DNA of 64,000 nucleotides from Oryza sativa Japonica Group (taxonomy: Eukaryota > Streptophyta > Magnoliopsida > Poales > Poaceae). Each line of letters begins with the position of its first letter. The first letter of the stretch is position 1. The notes under the pieces are model-generated. The model saw only the letters and a list, made by a program, of their open reading frames with translations, searched no databases and was not told the DNA's origin. The stretch is from assembly GCF_034140825.1 (NCBI RefSeq), contig NC_089045.1, positions 21,912,001 to 21,976,000 on the forward strand. The letters run 5' to 3'. This document shows positions 46,698 to 59,611 of the stretch, in pieces. The position numbers and the translations under genes are program-made.

Positions 46698-49600
46698 ATG
46701 AGGAAGAAGCTGGGCACCCGCTTCCCCGCGGTACGTAGCCCCTCCTCCCCTCCCCTCCCCTCCCCTCTCCTCTCCTCGATCTGCGCTGCGGCGGCGGCGG
46801 CTCGTGATCCGATCTGGTCGGCGCGCGCGGATCTCGCGGCGGCGGCGGCGGATATCGCCGTTGACCGGCGGGGTACTTGCGCTTCTCTCTGTGCGGTCGC
46901 GCTTCGTCGCCGGGTGGTTGTGGGGATTCGGAATCGAGAGCAGGTTGTGGTGGGGGGCTCTTTGTCTGTGTTGCCTCGCCAGTGAGCTTAGCTGAAATTT
47001 TATTTTTACTCACTCTCGTTGAGTTTTCTTTCGGTTCGTTGGTGGATGGAGGTGGTTCGAGGTGGTGGGGCAAGTGGTTCTACTGGGGGTTTGGGTTTGG
47101 GTTTGGTGGAGGGAAAAGATTCTTGAATTCGAGGGCGAGATGAATGAGCAATTAGTTCTGGTAGGTGCAAAGCTGAGCAGGCAGCTAGCTAGGATGGGCT
47201 GCAATTGGTTGCAGCTGCTTCCAGGATGCGTGTAAAGAGGGCTGGATTTCTCATCTTGTAGTTTGTTTCTCATGAGATCTCCTCAACACGCGAGCTTGTA
47301 TCGCACTGTTTCTGGAGGCATGAAATGGATTATGGCCTGCTCGGGCAGTTTCTGGAGTTCTTGTGCAGTAGAGTTCTACTTGTGTGGCATATATCGTGAG
47401 CTGTATTGTCTGCTGGGAACCTGTTCTACGTTTTATACTGCTCAAATTGTCATGAGATGGGCATCAGCCAGAATTTCAAATTTACACAGAACTATCTTCT
47501 TTGAGAGTGCTGGTATGAATTTTAGCTGAATACTCCCGTCTTCATTACTATTTTGAGACCTTTCCATGTGACATGGCACTGTGAACTGCGTTTTTTGAGA
47601 CCTCTGATTACTGAACGTTTTGTTTTGTTTTGTTTTTGTTTTTTTTTTCCCTCTTGCCTGTACTGATTACTGAAATTCAGATTTTTCTTGTTAGTGTTTC
47701 TTAGCATTACCTTGTGTGACTTTTTCATGATATAGGACGTACTCTTTAGGATTACCTTGTGTTCCCTACATATCGGTATATCAAGTGTATGCTGGAGGAT
47801 TATATATTTCAAATATAACCCAGTTTTGAACACTGTGAAATCATTTTTTCTGTTCTTTTTGTTGTGACAGGCACGGATCAAAAAGATCATGCAGGCTGAT
47901 GAGGACGTTGGCAAGATTGCACTAGCTGTACCTGTTTTAGTATGTAAGTTTTGACAACAGCCTGTGCTACTTCTTTTTGGGTATTGATGTAGCCATGTAG
48001 TATGTAAACAGTTGTGTTATCGCTCCATTCTCTCTAGGGGTTGGTACTTACAAAAAAATGCAATCAAGAAAGCATTCTGCCAAAAGTTTGTCTTACATTC
48101 AGTAAGCTGAACTAGCGACAAGTTTGCTCTGCCACATGGAGAAGAACCCAACTCGCCTTTTTATGCCAAGTCACTGGTCACATATTTTGACATCGGTTGT
48201 TGCCCATTAGAAAAATAATCGTTTTGCATTTCATTTTTGTTTCACTAACTAATTGATACACATTTTCTTGTATGATAATATATGTGTTTTGGAGTACCTT
48301 TTTTGGTTTGTTTTGCATAATGTTACAGTTCTAGTTATTGCCATGATAAAGCATACAACCTGAGTGCCTGACATTCTGAATTTGTTCTTTACGTGCAGCG
48401 AGGGCCCTTGAATTGTTTTTGCAAGATTTAATTGACCGAACTTACGAAATTACACTGCAAAGTGGTGCAAAGACATTGAATTCCTTCCACCTGTGAGTTC
48501 TATACCACTGCACTTTTAAAATTTTACTCCGCATTATGATTTTGTGCTTTTATGGAGTGATGTACTGTTTATCCTTTCATGTTTTTGTGACCTATGAAAA
48601 GCTTGTGTTGAGTTTCATTGAAGTATAGCAGTGTCTTTGATGAATTATTCTGGAACAAAGAATGATTTCATTTTTATCTACTATAATTTCCATCAAATCT
48701 GGTTATCTTTGTATTATTGTCTTCAAATTAATTAACTTAAAATCTGAGTTTTTAACACAAAAGCAAAGTTAAATTTTCACTCTTTTTTTAACCAATTTGA
48801 AAATGGCATATGCTTCTCACTGCAAGTTGATAATATTGTGGTATTTTTACCTGAGCTCTAGGAGAATATGGATGGTATGTCTTCCAAATTGAAATTAGAC
48901 TCGGACGATCCTGCTTATGGGTCTAAATATGTCTGTCAGACTCTATTTATTATTTGTTCATCTTTAAATTGAGCTTTAATTGATGTTTATATAAATAATT
49001 GATTAGTTTTTTCTTAGTATTCTGTGAGTGTTGCTATACGAATGTCCTCTGTTCTTTACTGTGTTCAATTTCAAGCTTTGTTAGCTACAAGTGAATAAGA
49101 CTTTTGTGTTCTCTGTAAACTGTTTGCACAATTTAATTTTTGTTGGATGTTTCAGCTTTGTATCTTAAGTGGTTACTTGTCTTATATAATTCAGAAAGCA
49201 ATGTGTGAGGAGGTACAGTTCTTTTGACTTCCTAACTGAGGTTGTCAACAAGGTACCGGACCTCGGTGGCGCTGACTCATGTGGAGATGATAGAGCATTA
49301 CCCAGAAGAAGGTAAATTCACATAATATAAATGACTGCCTGACTCACTGTAGAAACTACACGTACCTTATTAATGCTTGAAATTCATTTTTTCAGAAAAG
49401 CCTTGCCAAATGGAAGTGACCCAGAGAATGAGGAATCTCGATCAAGCAAAATGGTATATCTTCTCGCATAACGCATTAAGTTTTCACACCGGGCTAGTCG
49501 GTAATAGAATAATTGCTTTCGCAGGCCGTAAGAAGTGCAAATATCAGTCCCAGAGGACGTGGGAGAGGTCGAGGTAGAGGGCGAGGACGACCACCCACCA

Positions 49601-49926
49601 AGCGGAAGGAAGTTGGTTATGTACAATTTGAGGATGAGAGCAGCATGTTTGCTGATCAGGGCGAAGCCTTACCAGGAGAGGAGACGGTTCCAGAGACCAT
49701 CCATGGCACCGAGAGCGTACCTCCAAGCACACACCCTCCAGCAGAAGCCCCATCGGCAGCAGAGATACCAGCTCCAAATCCAAAGGTGGAAGAAGCGAAA
49801 AACGACGACCATCAGCCGGATTGGCCTATGCCAGATGCGATTGGAAACATCGGTGTCGGACCATCCGGTTTTGGACATCTTACGGTGCAAGTTGACGAGG
49901 ATGAGGACTACGACAACGAGGATTAG
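46698..49926 (+). CDS. NC2alpha: NC2-alpha / DRAP1 (Dr1-associated corepressor)
   Basis: Six exons: 46698-46730, 47871-47943, 48399-48492, 49195-49311, 49396-49453, 49525-49926. They join in frame to 258 residues. NC2-alpha pairs with NC2-beta/Dr1 through histone folds; the dimer sits on TBP at promoters and blocks TFIIA/TFIIB entry in the nucleus. The start MRKKLGTRFPA leads into the histone fold, residues about 12-85: ARIKKIMQADEDVGKIALAV, SRALELFLQDLIDRTYEIT, and KTLNSFHLKQCVRRYSSFDF. A Gly-Arg run (SPRGRGRGRGRGRGRPPTKR) and an acidic, Pro-rich plant-type tail ending in EDEDYDNED follow. The 11-codon first exon and 1.1-kb first intron make the start easy to miss; phase and the family N-terminus support it. 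Convergent with GatB. Confidence 0.92.
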
Positions 49927-50777
49927 CCACGGCCATCTTCTGATTGTTATGCACTAACAGGGCAGTTCTCCTGGTGTTGTAAAATGTAAATATGTAGCTG
50001 CAGCTAGCTGTGATGTGCTGCTGATGTAATGCAGTATGTAGTTGTCCCGTGTAACTTTGTCTGTTTTCCAATAATTGCTTGCTAGTTGCCTCACATTGTT
50101 GACATGATTGACTACTGAAGTGTTTTGTCAGAATTAACCCGGTATTGAAGCAGTGATATTCTGTTATAACGTGATATTGTACCAGGCACTAATTTTCTGC
50201 TATCCTATTATGGTGTAATCTAAAACTAGAACATCTGATTTCCTTCTCCATTTTGAATTGAAGTCATGCAAGTACTAGATGAAAATGTGGAGTATCCAGT
50301 GTTCAGTGGGAACAAACTAGTGTTGTATTTGAAATGTTAAATCTAGCTCCATATAGCTGCAGCCTGACAATTACCAAGTAAAGCTGCCAGTAAACTAATG
50401 GATGAAACAAAATTCTACAGTTCACTTAGTTCATCATACTGGCCATGAGCATTTGCTGATCATACTGGCCATGACCATATTGCAGGTTGCAGGTACAAGG
50501 ACTCAACATGACTCAACATGAAACTGTTCCAGCAAAAAGGAGAAGGCAGTTAATTGGATGCATAAATATTCATCTTTTTATTATGTAAATTATGCTGCTT
50601 TTACAAAATTTTCTTTCAGAAAAGAAGAAAAATAAACTACCCACAAAGTAGTAACATTTACAACTACTGGAGCTAACAGAGAATTCATCATTGAAAAATA
50701 GACCCCAAATTGCAGGGTTTAGTTCGATTGTCCACTCGTGGACTACAACATGAGTCTCCGTTTGTCGACAAACCCCC
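49927..50777. other. 3' spacer between NC2-alpha and GatB
   Basis: Two 3' UTRs facing each other. A small direct repeat (CATACTGGCCATGA) occurs near 50436 and 50461. No coding signal or transposon is seen. Confidence 0.6.
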
Positions 50778-53700
50778 TCAACTATTGGCCTTCAATTTCT
50801 CCCCGAGGATTTTGTTCAACAAAACAGGATTAGCTTTACCCTTTGATGCTTTCATCACCTGGAAACAATTGAAATAATTTGATTAAACTGTTGATGTAAG
50901 ACAAACGCTACCATGGGGAACAGAGAAATCAGAATAGACAAACCTGGCCAGCAAAAAATCCTTGCAATTTAGTTTTCCCGGACCGATACTGCTCAAGTTG
51001 CTTTGGATTATCAGCTAATACTTGATCTACCATTGCCTCAATTGCTGCAGGATCTGCTATCTGAGCACAACAAATTTCCACCTCAAAAAAAGCCCAGCCA
51101 GAAACCAACACATTGAAATTGTATCAACTAAAAGCAGACAAACATGGCACAAAAAAATTATCAGGCTTTCCAGCATTTAATGTCTTAGGCAGTCATATGC
51201 ATTATTTGCTAGTTCCCTAGTCCCTACTACCCCTAAATAGTTTTAGACTAGTGCACAAAAAGAAAGTAGCTAAATGACTGTGATGCCCTTCATTCATTCA
51301 TACTCACATTGAGTAATAATATAGTCTTTTATCCATCATGGTAATATTCATATAGCAAGGGCAAAGAGGAAAAGAGAGAAAACTACTAGGATGACTCATA
51401 TTTATATACTATGGTTCTGGAAATTAAGAAAGGTGACTACAGTTACCTGAACCAAATCTTTCTCCTCTATCACAGACTTGACAGTTCCACCTTTCGCAAT
51501 GAGTTCAATCAGAATCTGCAAGGACAGATTTAAGGATGCATTATCCAAAACTAACTAATGGTGATTAAACCAGAAACAGATAATAGCAGGAAAGGCATGC
51601 AGCACTAACGATAGAACAAAAATTAATTTTTGTGCCTATCTCCAGATAGAAATAATAAGAACAGTCAAAACTCAGTCCTGGCCATCATATTCAGTACAGA
51701 AACAACAGTCAGAAGAAATAGAGGCAAATCTACCTCCTTTCCAATCTTCCCACTGATAGTTCCATTCCTTATAGATGCAATCAATTCAGAAAGCTCCAGA
51801 GGTGTTAATTTAATTTCATCAATGGAAAGTTTTTCATTTTTCAAATAAGCAGCAATGTCACCCATGATCCAGTTGGCAGCCAGCTTTGCATCCGCGCCGT
51901 GCTCAAGGGTAGAATCGAAGAACCGAGCAACCTGGGAGGAACATACATAGATAAGGTCGTTAAAGCTGTGCGAACAATGCAGAAATTGAGTTGTCCAAGA
52001 AAAGAAGAAACTGGAGGGACTTTTCAATGAAAAAACAAAGCACTACGTGATCATGCAAGCCTGAGAAATAAAACATTTAAATAAATAACCAGTTCAAGAT
52101 GAGTTCCTCCTGGTTTAAAATGCAGAGATATCTAATCAACTGCAGTAAATATCCACATCCATCGCAAGGGGAAAGGAAAACAATACAGAAGATTATTACA
52201 TTATCGTCATTAGCAAGGAAAAGAACATCTTGCATGCTGAGTCCCATATTCTCGAAGCGCCTACGCTTTGCTTCAGGAAGCTCTGGCATTGAGTTTTGAA
52301 TTTCATCAATGTACTCACTAGTAAGAACAACTTCAGGAAGATCAGGCTCAGGAAAATATCTATAATCAGCAAGTCCCTCCTTTTTTCGCATTGTAAAAGT
52401 TTTCTGAGGATGCAAATAAACAATAAATAGCAGAGTTTAGAAATGGTAGCAAAAGGACAATGGGCGGAAACACAAGTTAACAAAGTGAGACATAGTAACC
52501 TGAGAAGATTCATCCCACAGCCGGGTTTCTTGTACAATTTGATCAGCCTGACCTTCTTTATGAAGAAGAATCTGCCGGGAGATCTCATAATCTATTGCCC
52601 TACTTATTGCAGAAAATGAATTCATATTCTTTATTTCAACCTGGCAGCCATTGAAAGAAGCATGTGATGAAATAAAAGTAGTGAATAATAATACACATAA
52701 TAAGACAAACAACTAATGGTGCGCTTTGAAAACAGTTCCATTGTAGCCTTCATGTTTGCTTAAAGTCTCCGGGTCCTATGTCACTGAATCTTTCCCATGA
52801 CCACTTCTCTTTAGGACATGCTATTTAGAAGTAAAAGAAAAATCTATAATTTTCACAAAGAGAATTGACAAACATACACAAAGGATGCCTGACCAACCCT
52901 TCAGAGAAGCAAATGTCCGAAGTGGAAGAACATTTCAGGAATTGCACCAAATGGCTAAAATGTATCATGTATTGTCCCAACATAATTAGCATATCTTGTC
53001 AATTCTGTATGCAAGGCTGGAAAAAAACTCATGATAATCCATATATTTTTTTGACATAAAGTGATATCATCATTTGAAACTGATAGATTGCAGGTCTAAC
53101 CTTGGGCTTACAACATGCTCTTTACATAAGTTTTTGCACTGGTGGATGATAAAATTATGAAATCGATAGCAACATGTGAACATAGCATAGCAGTCAGCTA
53201 GGGAAGTTCTAAAGCTCTCATGATTACCTTTGTACCAAAATTTGATTGTCCAATTGGCCGAACAGAAACATTCACATCACAGCGAAGGGAACCTTCCTGC
53301 ATGTTACCATTACTCACGCCCAGGTACCTAACAAGCCTCTGTAGCTCAGCACCATACTCGGCAGCCTCTATCCCTGTTCTCATATCTGGCTCTGAGACAA
53401 TTTCAAGTAAAGGAACGCCAGCCCTATTTAAGTCAACCTAGATAAACAGAATAGAAAACGCTGATCAATCAGTTTATATGTGTAATAACTGCTTCTGTAA
53501 ACTATTACATTACTGTTTTCAGGACAAATGTGCTTCATTTTCTTGAGTTTTGTGTGAAGACAGGCGAAAGACTTCACAATTATCAATATGTTCATTCTTG
53601 TCTCACATTTATAAGAAATCAAATCCCTTGTATCAGTAGATATTTTGACTCCTAGACAGAGGTTTGAGACAATTCTTCTCCTGAGGAAGTTGCTTCCCTG

Positions 53701-54756
53701 GTTTCCCATCTTTCATTTATGGATGGGTTGTTTTAGAAAATCTACTACTCCCTCCGGGCTGATAATACTTGTCGTTTTGGACAAGGGTGAAGTCAAACTT
53801 TAGAATCTTTGATTATGAATCATTTTTAAAATATTTGTCTTTCAAATATGGTGACTACATGTATAGATTAGTCTTAAAAAGTACTTTAATAAGATCATAT
53901 ATTTGCTAACAATTTTACACATATTATAATGAAAAATAATGGTCAAAGTTGTTTTTTGGAGACCGTGCCCTTGTCCAAAACGACAAGTATTATCAACCTG
54001 GAGGGAGTATTACATTGTTGTAAATGCCAAAATTGTTTCTGTGGTTCAGAGTCATGTTATGCAGCACATCAGAATAGCATGACAACTTAACAGAGTACAG
54101 ATTCCATAGATATTATTCAAGACAGGGACAGCAAGGAAAACCTGAGAGTAACTCCCGGATTCAGAGTGAAGCAGCTTGCCAGCATCTTCTTCCATATGCA
54201 CCCTTGTGACCCCAAATCTCCTATGCCCACCGCCGAACTCCACCGGAAGATCCAAATCAAGGTAACCCTCCTTGGCAATGGGAATGTCAAACTGCGAAAT
54301 CTGATACCCCTTGGGCAGGTCCGGGTAGAAGTACTGCTTCCGATCAAACTTGGACGTCATCGCGATCTCGCAATTGAGAGCGAGGCCCAACCTCACGGCG
54401 CATTCGACAACCTTTGCGTTAAGAACGGGCAGCGTTCCGGGGTGCCCCATGCAGGTGGGGCAGACGGTGCTGTTCGGCTGCGACCCGTAGCTGTACGGGC
54501 ACGAGCAGAACGCCTTTGTGACCGTCGAGAGCTGGACATGGGTCTCGATCCCGATGACCGCCTCGAAGCCCTGCGCCTTCTGCTCCGCCGCCTCCTTGGT
54601 CGCCAGCTGAATCGACTTGGGCGCTGCGGCCCGCGCGCTCTCCGCTCTCATCGTGAAGCGGGACAACAACGGAGACTGCAATGTGGTGAAGAACAAGCCA
54701 GCATTCCTTCTAGCTACAACCGGCGTTCGCATCCCTCTGAGAAGGGTCAGTGCCAT
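50778..54756 (-). CDS. GATB: glutamyl-tRNA(Gln) amidotransferase subunit B, chloroplastic/mitochondrial
   Basis: Eight exons, all in phase 0: 54142-54756, 53228-53437, 52500-52640, 52200-52403, 51734-51931, 51447-51515, 50944-51060, 50778-50858. They give 544 residues. GatB is part of GatCAB, which turns Glu-tRNA(Gln) into Gln-tRNA(Gln) in both organelles; GatB carries the kinase-like activation site and binds tRNA. A targeting peptide (about residues 1-60) is followed by the catalytic cradle: [35 protein letters not shown] (conserved Cys and GxPG), [20 protein letters not shown] and [13 protein letters not shown]. Later motifs are [31 protein letters not shown] and [15 protein letters not shown]. 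The C-terminal YqeY-like tail reads [20 protein letters not shown] and [16 protein letters not shown]. It looks complete and functional. Confidence 0.96.
53748..54007. mobile_element. intact Stowaway-like MITE in GatB intron 1
   Basis: The left end CTCCCTCCGGGCTGATAATA pairs with the right end (ATCAACCTGGAGGGAG). The subterminal CTTGTCGTTTTGGACAAGG is mirrored by CCTTGTCCAAAACGACAAG. TA-flanked, 260 bp. The element split by the MULE at 57117-57999 belongs to the same subfamily. Confidence 0.85.
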
Positions 54757-54791
54757 TGTGCGCCCTAATGCAGGGAGGGACCTGATTTACC

Positions 54792-54902
54792 AAACTGCTA
54801 TTTATTAGTAAATGTACTATCAAGCACGCATCATCATCAAATTTGCTTGGAAACAAACTGCTATTTATTAGTAAATGTACTATCAAGCACGCATCATCAT
54901 CA
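54792..54902. repeat. 48-bp direct duplication in the GatB upstream region
   Basis: Identical copies at 54792-54839 and 54855-54902 both begin AAACTGCTATTTATTAGTAA and end CGCATCATCATCA. They are separated by 15 bp and lie 36-146 bp upstream of the GatB start codon. Confidence 0.85.
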
Positions 54903-55150
54903 GAGAAAGGAAATTGGGGAAGAATAATAATCTAATTAATTAGAGGGGGGGGGGGGGGGGCGAAAACCGTCCAACCCCACCCCGGCGGATGAACATCCAC
55001 CAATCTACGCCGGCTCGAGAAGTGGCGCGCCAGGAGAAGAAGGGGATACCTTCAGTGCGGTTCGAACCGAGATGGAGGCCCCGGCCCCGGCCGCCGCGTC
55101 GCTCCTGGCTCCAGACCCTGCTCGCCGGCGTGAGAGAGAGCGAGGAGGCT

Positions 55151-55195
55151 GCGTCTACACTCCACGCCGTGCTTCGTCGGCGGGGGGAGAACGCC

Positions 55196-55226
<31 letters not shown>

Positions 55227-55926
55227 GCGGCGGAAACAGTGGATAGAGGGGAGTGGGAAAAAGGATATGAGAGGGTCCACCAGTCAGAGGGTTTATGGAC
55301 GAAATATGATTTTTTTTCTCCTCTTCTTCTTCTCATTTATTGGGTGGGTCGTTTAGTACTTAGAGGCATAAAGCGAAAAATAGTATACTACTATTTTTAG
55401 TTAAATTTATTTAAGTTTGATTAATTTTATAAAAATGTATAGTAATACTTTTAATAAGAAACAAACATATTATCAAAATATATTCAATTTTAGATTTAAT
55501 AAAACTAATTTTATATTTTAGATGTTGATAAATTTTTATATAAATTTAGTTAAACTCAACAAAGTTTGACTTAAAAAAAATTAAACGACTTATAATATAA
55601 AACGGGAGAGTACCGTCCTCTCTGTTTCATTTGACTTTTGAATTTGAACATATAAGTTCATAATATTTTTTTTTGGAGGTAACTGTGTTTTTTTTTCACC
55701 TAGTTTGATGCCCAATTATGATTATGTCCATGCTTTTAGTTTTTTTCCTTGTTTTTCTTTTTAAAAATGAAATGACATTTTGTTACTACTTTGGATGGAT
55801 ATGTTGATGCTACTGGTTGATATGTCCCACACGTTGCTACGGGAGTTCTTGTCTAAATATATATGTGATAGGTATCAATCACAATCATAAAATGAAAACA
55901 CTTGGAAAAACTTGTCAAATATGTTT
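55151..55926. repeat. duplicated segment, copy 1
   Basis: Begins in a GC-rich part (CTACACTCCACGCCGTGCTT), passes GGAAACAGTGGATAGAGGGG and GGTTTATGGACGAAATATG, and continues through AT-rich sequence to TGTCAAATATGTT. The same order of sequence is found at 60414-63504 once two insertions there are removed. Similarity by eye is high, roughly nine in ten bases in the best parts. Confidence 0.8.
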
Positions 55927-56944
55927 CCGCGGAGGGAGTAGCAGACTAGCTTTACAAAAGATGGACAATGTTTAAGCCAACTGAGATCACAACCTCGACA
56001 CTGAGAAGAATCTGGATTAAGCCAAATGCATACCGAACGCTTCCTAACTGGCAAACCAAATTATTTAGCCTGCAAGAGGTTCAGCGATCTATTGAGCATA
56101 GGCTTCACCCTCACGTGTTCAGCTTTAATCCTAGCTACCTTAACCAACTCGGCCAATTGATCCACTTTATCATTCCTGAGTATATTGAGACCTAAAATTT
56201 TTTTTGTAGTTTGCAATGCAACCTGTCCGAAAAACAAGATCTTTGTATTTGTCTGCATCATCTAGCAGCTTTGATCGCACGTCGTCTGAAAACATCTGCA
56301 AGAGAGACAAGGCACAAACCTCATCAGATAGGCTTTACCTGGTAAGTATAACATTTATATAGTCAGTATATATGGCTTTACCTCATCAGATTTATCAATT
56401 TTGCGGCTGCATATGATCTTAAAAGCTGTCGCGAGTTTCACAGTTCCCCAATTCTCATAGTCAATGCCAGACACATTCTTGAGGTGACGACCAAGATGTT
56501 GCAAGTGCTCGTAAAGGTCCTTCTCAACAGCATCACACCTAAACACGATGGCTGCAGCACGAACAATATCGTTGTAGACCTGTTGGATACGAATTAATTA
56601 AGAGCGTTGCTTCATCACTAAAAGAAAAATGAAGGATTCCAAGTGTGCTCACAAAAGCCATTATAAAATGTAACACTAAATGACAGGGGATCTACATAAA
56701 TCAGAGCATGTAAACTCACCATCTCCGGTTCGATTTCAAAGCCATAACGACTTAAAAACATCCGTAGTCTTGACTCATAGTGAGGCTCTCCTCTTCAGGC
56801 AGCTCGGGTGTTTCAGTGGGCACAAAATAGCGAATGAGACGCTTCATGGCCCACATTATGTCCATCACAACTTCATCATACAGGCAGGGTATTCCCAGAA
56901 AAAAAGAAACAATAAGAAATGAAGCTCAAAGTTGTTCACATATA

Positions 56945-58094
56945 CTCCCTCCATACTCATAGAAGAAGTTGTTTAGGACAATGTTTGAATCAAACCTTGG
57001 GAATATAAATCATGAATAACTCTCAAATTATTGAGTTTGAAAATGTAAAAATTATATGAATAAATTTGTCTTGAAAAATACTTTCATAAAAGTATACATA
57101 TATCACTTTATAATAAGAGAAGTGCTTCTATGCTCCTCAAATAAAAACCTGTACGAAAATTAAAGCGCGTCAATGGTGGAGATTAAAAGTAGATTAACAG
57201 AGTAATCCCCATCAGCGAGGGGGGCAATTTTGTACTTAGAGAAAACTGAGCCCATATCCATATCGATCGAGCAATCGACTTGCGGTGGTGGTCAATTCGC
57301 GGTGATCCCTGCAGGCTGCCAAGCGGCTCTGCATTCGCGGGGCAGTTCGCACCGACACAACGGGAGGAAAGCTCCGGTGAGTAGGGATGCCAGCCGCCGT
57401 CGTCGGGGCCGAGCGCTGGGACGCCCTGCTCGGCTTCTCGTCAACGTTATCATCTTCGTTATTGACCCCGGTGCGTCTCGAATGTGAACACCAGCTGGTG
57501 GATCAGCTTTTAGATGACCCCAACGGCACCGACGTCGCGCACTCGCGCACCGACAACCTCGGCAACAAGGGCGCATTCAACTCTGACTCCATGGGGAATA
57601 GCCGAATAGGAAATGGCCGGCCGAGGCTGTCGATTTGTGTTTGGAAGGGAAGACAAACTCTTATGGTTGCGATTATGTGGAATGATCTGCTCAATGTGGT
57701 GGTTTACTTGGGGGCAAATGTGGCCCGTGTTGCTCGTTGCCTCGCTGCATGAAGCCACACGACGGCGCTGCTCAAGGGAGCTCGCGGCCATGGCGTCACG
57801 AGAACTGCCGCCGCGCGCCACGCCGCGAATCTATCGCTCGATCGATGGGATCGACATAAATACGGGATTAGATTTTTCTAAGGACAAAATTGCCCCTTTC
57901 TAATGGGGATTACTCTGTTAATATCACTTTTAATCCCCACCATCGATGTGCTTTAATTTTCGTGTCAGTTTTTATTTGAGGAGCATAGAAGCACTTCCCT
58001 TATAATAAATATTTTTATGGAAACAAGAAGTCAAAATTGTGTTTTGGAGACCGTGTCGCTGTCCAAAACGATTTCCTTTAAAGTACGGAGGGAG
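56945..58094. mobile_element. Stowaway-like MITE split by a MULE
   Basis: The left half (56945-57116) starts CTCCCTCCATACTCATAG. The right half (58009-58094) ends GTACGGAGGGAG. Both halves align with the intact copy at 53748-54007, for example TTTTGGAGACCGTG and GTCCAAAACGA. TA flanks the outer ends. The middle is the 883-bp MULE. Confidence 0.8.
57117..57999. mobile_element. Mutator-like element (Pack-MULE type)
   Basis: 883 bp flanked by a perfect 9-bp target duplication TTATAATAA (57108-57116 and 58000-58008). The terminal inverted repeats are about 130 bp: the left starts GAGAAGTGCTTCTATGCTCC; the right, complemented, starts GGGAAGTGCTTCTATGCTCC. The GC-rich interior (about 57270-57850) holds a plus-strand open frame of 121 codons from 57387 (MPAAVVGAERWDALLGFSST, HQLVDQLLDDPNGTDVAHS) and long minus-strand frames. 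No transposase is present. GC-rich cargo between long TIRs is the hallmark of a Pack-MULE, but I do not recognise the donor gene. Confidence 0.85.
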
Positions 58095-58700
58095 TATAAG
58101 GCAAACAAGGAGCTTATATTTACTCACCAAGGTTGTTTCAATGATTGATTTATACTCCGGCTTTCCAACAACCAATTTCTGCCTAGGGCGACGCCACTTC
58201 ATGATCATCTCAGTAAGCTGTTTGTTAACACCAGTATCAACATTGATGGCGCTGGACTTGTCATCAAATTTCTGAAATTCCTTCAGCCAGATAACCTGGT
58301 AAAGAAAGACAAAGATGAGCACACGTTGAGAGGCAAAAAGAAGTAATTAACCAATTATCATGAAATGTCTCAATCAGTCTCAGTTCAGCGGGTACATCTA
58401 AAATACCCTCATTCAAGTCCTTGTTTATCACATCTTTACAGTGTAATTCAGAAAAGTTTCATATGCTAAGGTGACATCGTGTATTTGAAAATAAAACACA
58501 GCATGGTTGTTAAGCTGATGTTGGTCTTTAGTGGTCTGGCAGCCTGCCCTAGTGGGCCTTTTTATCAACTTTTCCTTTTATCTTGCCAATTTCCTTGTGA
58601 TATTCACCCTTAATAATCACGTGTTATCCATCTCATGTTGTGTCGCCTCACTCGAATACATACAGTGACTTTCTCAATCATTCCAAGCTACTAGCAATTA

Positions 58701-58957
58701 CTCCTTCCGTCTCATATTATAAGTCGTTTTGACTTTCTTTTAAATCAAACTTTTTTTTATGTTTGACCAAGTCTATAAGAAAAAATAGCAATATCTACTA
58801 CACTAAATTAGTTTAATTAAATGTATAGTTGAATATATTTTCATAATCTATTTGTTTGGTGTTGAAAATGTTATTACATTTGTCTGAAAACTTGGTCAAA
58901 CTTAAAACTTTAACTAGGAAAAAAGTCAAAATGACTTATAATATAAAACTGAGAGAG
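58701..58957. mobile_element. Stowaway-like MITE, CTCCTTCCGTCTCATATTAT family
   Basis: The left end CTCCTTCCGTCTCATATTAT pairs with the right end (ATAATATAAAACTGAGAGAG). The interior contains GTTTGACCAAG and CTTGGTCAAAC. It lies in an intron of the NOP5NT gene. Confidence 0.75.
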
Positions 58958-59611
58958 TAGGAGGTAAGCAAAACTGATTTTTGGGCATATGATTTACATG
59001 AAGAAATTGGAAGGGGTCTGGAAATGTTGTTTTGAGCATGCTAATAGTACACCAGAAGATTGCGTTTACGCTCCCTCGACACAAACAGAAAAAGGAAAAA
59101 GAATGCATCAATCACAAATGATGCAACATGGCTACTAATTGATTTGGCAACAATGAGAAGGAAAGGAAAGAAGGGCCACTCAAGTCATGTGCAGACCCGT
59201 AAGTACCGAACATCGCCCAAATATTCTGGATAATATAAAGGAACACAACGACAGGAGTAAGCTAGCACATACGAGTATATATTATTTAACCAAAAAGGAA
59301 GGAAGAAAGATCAAAGTATTAATCCTACTTGTATCGCATCTGGTAAGTGGATATAGACCCCACAAAGAGAGAAAAATGAGAAGCCAGAGGGCGTCTCAAG
59401 CAGCAGCAAGTACAAGCCATGATTCTTCACAAAGTCCTTGGCACATGTGAACGACACAGAAGTGGAGCAAAATTGAGTAAGCAAGCTGGATTACCAAGGA
59501 AAAAGTACGAAAACCTATCGTTCATCCAGATGATATGAGGCTAAATAAAGGCCCTCCCCTTCTCCAGTCCAGATCCGCCGAAAACCATGACAATTAACCT
59601 GCACAAACATA

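Larger units (their letters stand above)
54757..56169. other. GatB upstream region and first copy of the duplicated segment
   Basis: Holds the GatB leader with a 48-bp tandem duplication, a G run of about 16 bases (54945-54960), a GC-rich block (54965-55260) and then AT-rich repeat sequence. The part from about 55151 to 55926 recurs at 60414-63504. No tRNA or intact gene is present. Confidence 0.65.

Noticed and set aside
55050-55080. GGTTCGAACC resembling a tRNA T-arm
   Set aside because: No matching acceptor, D or anticodon stems around it.
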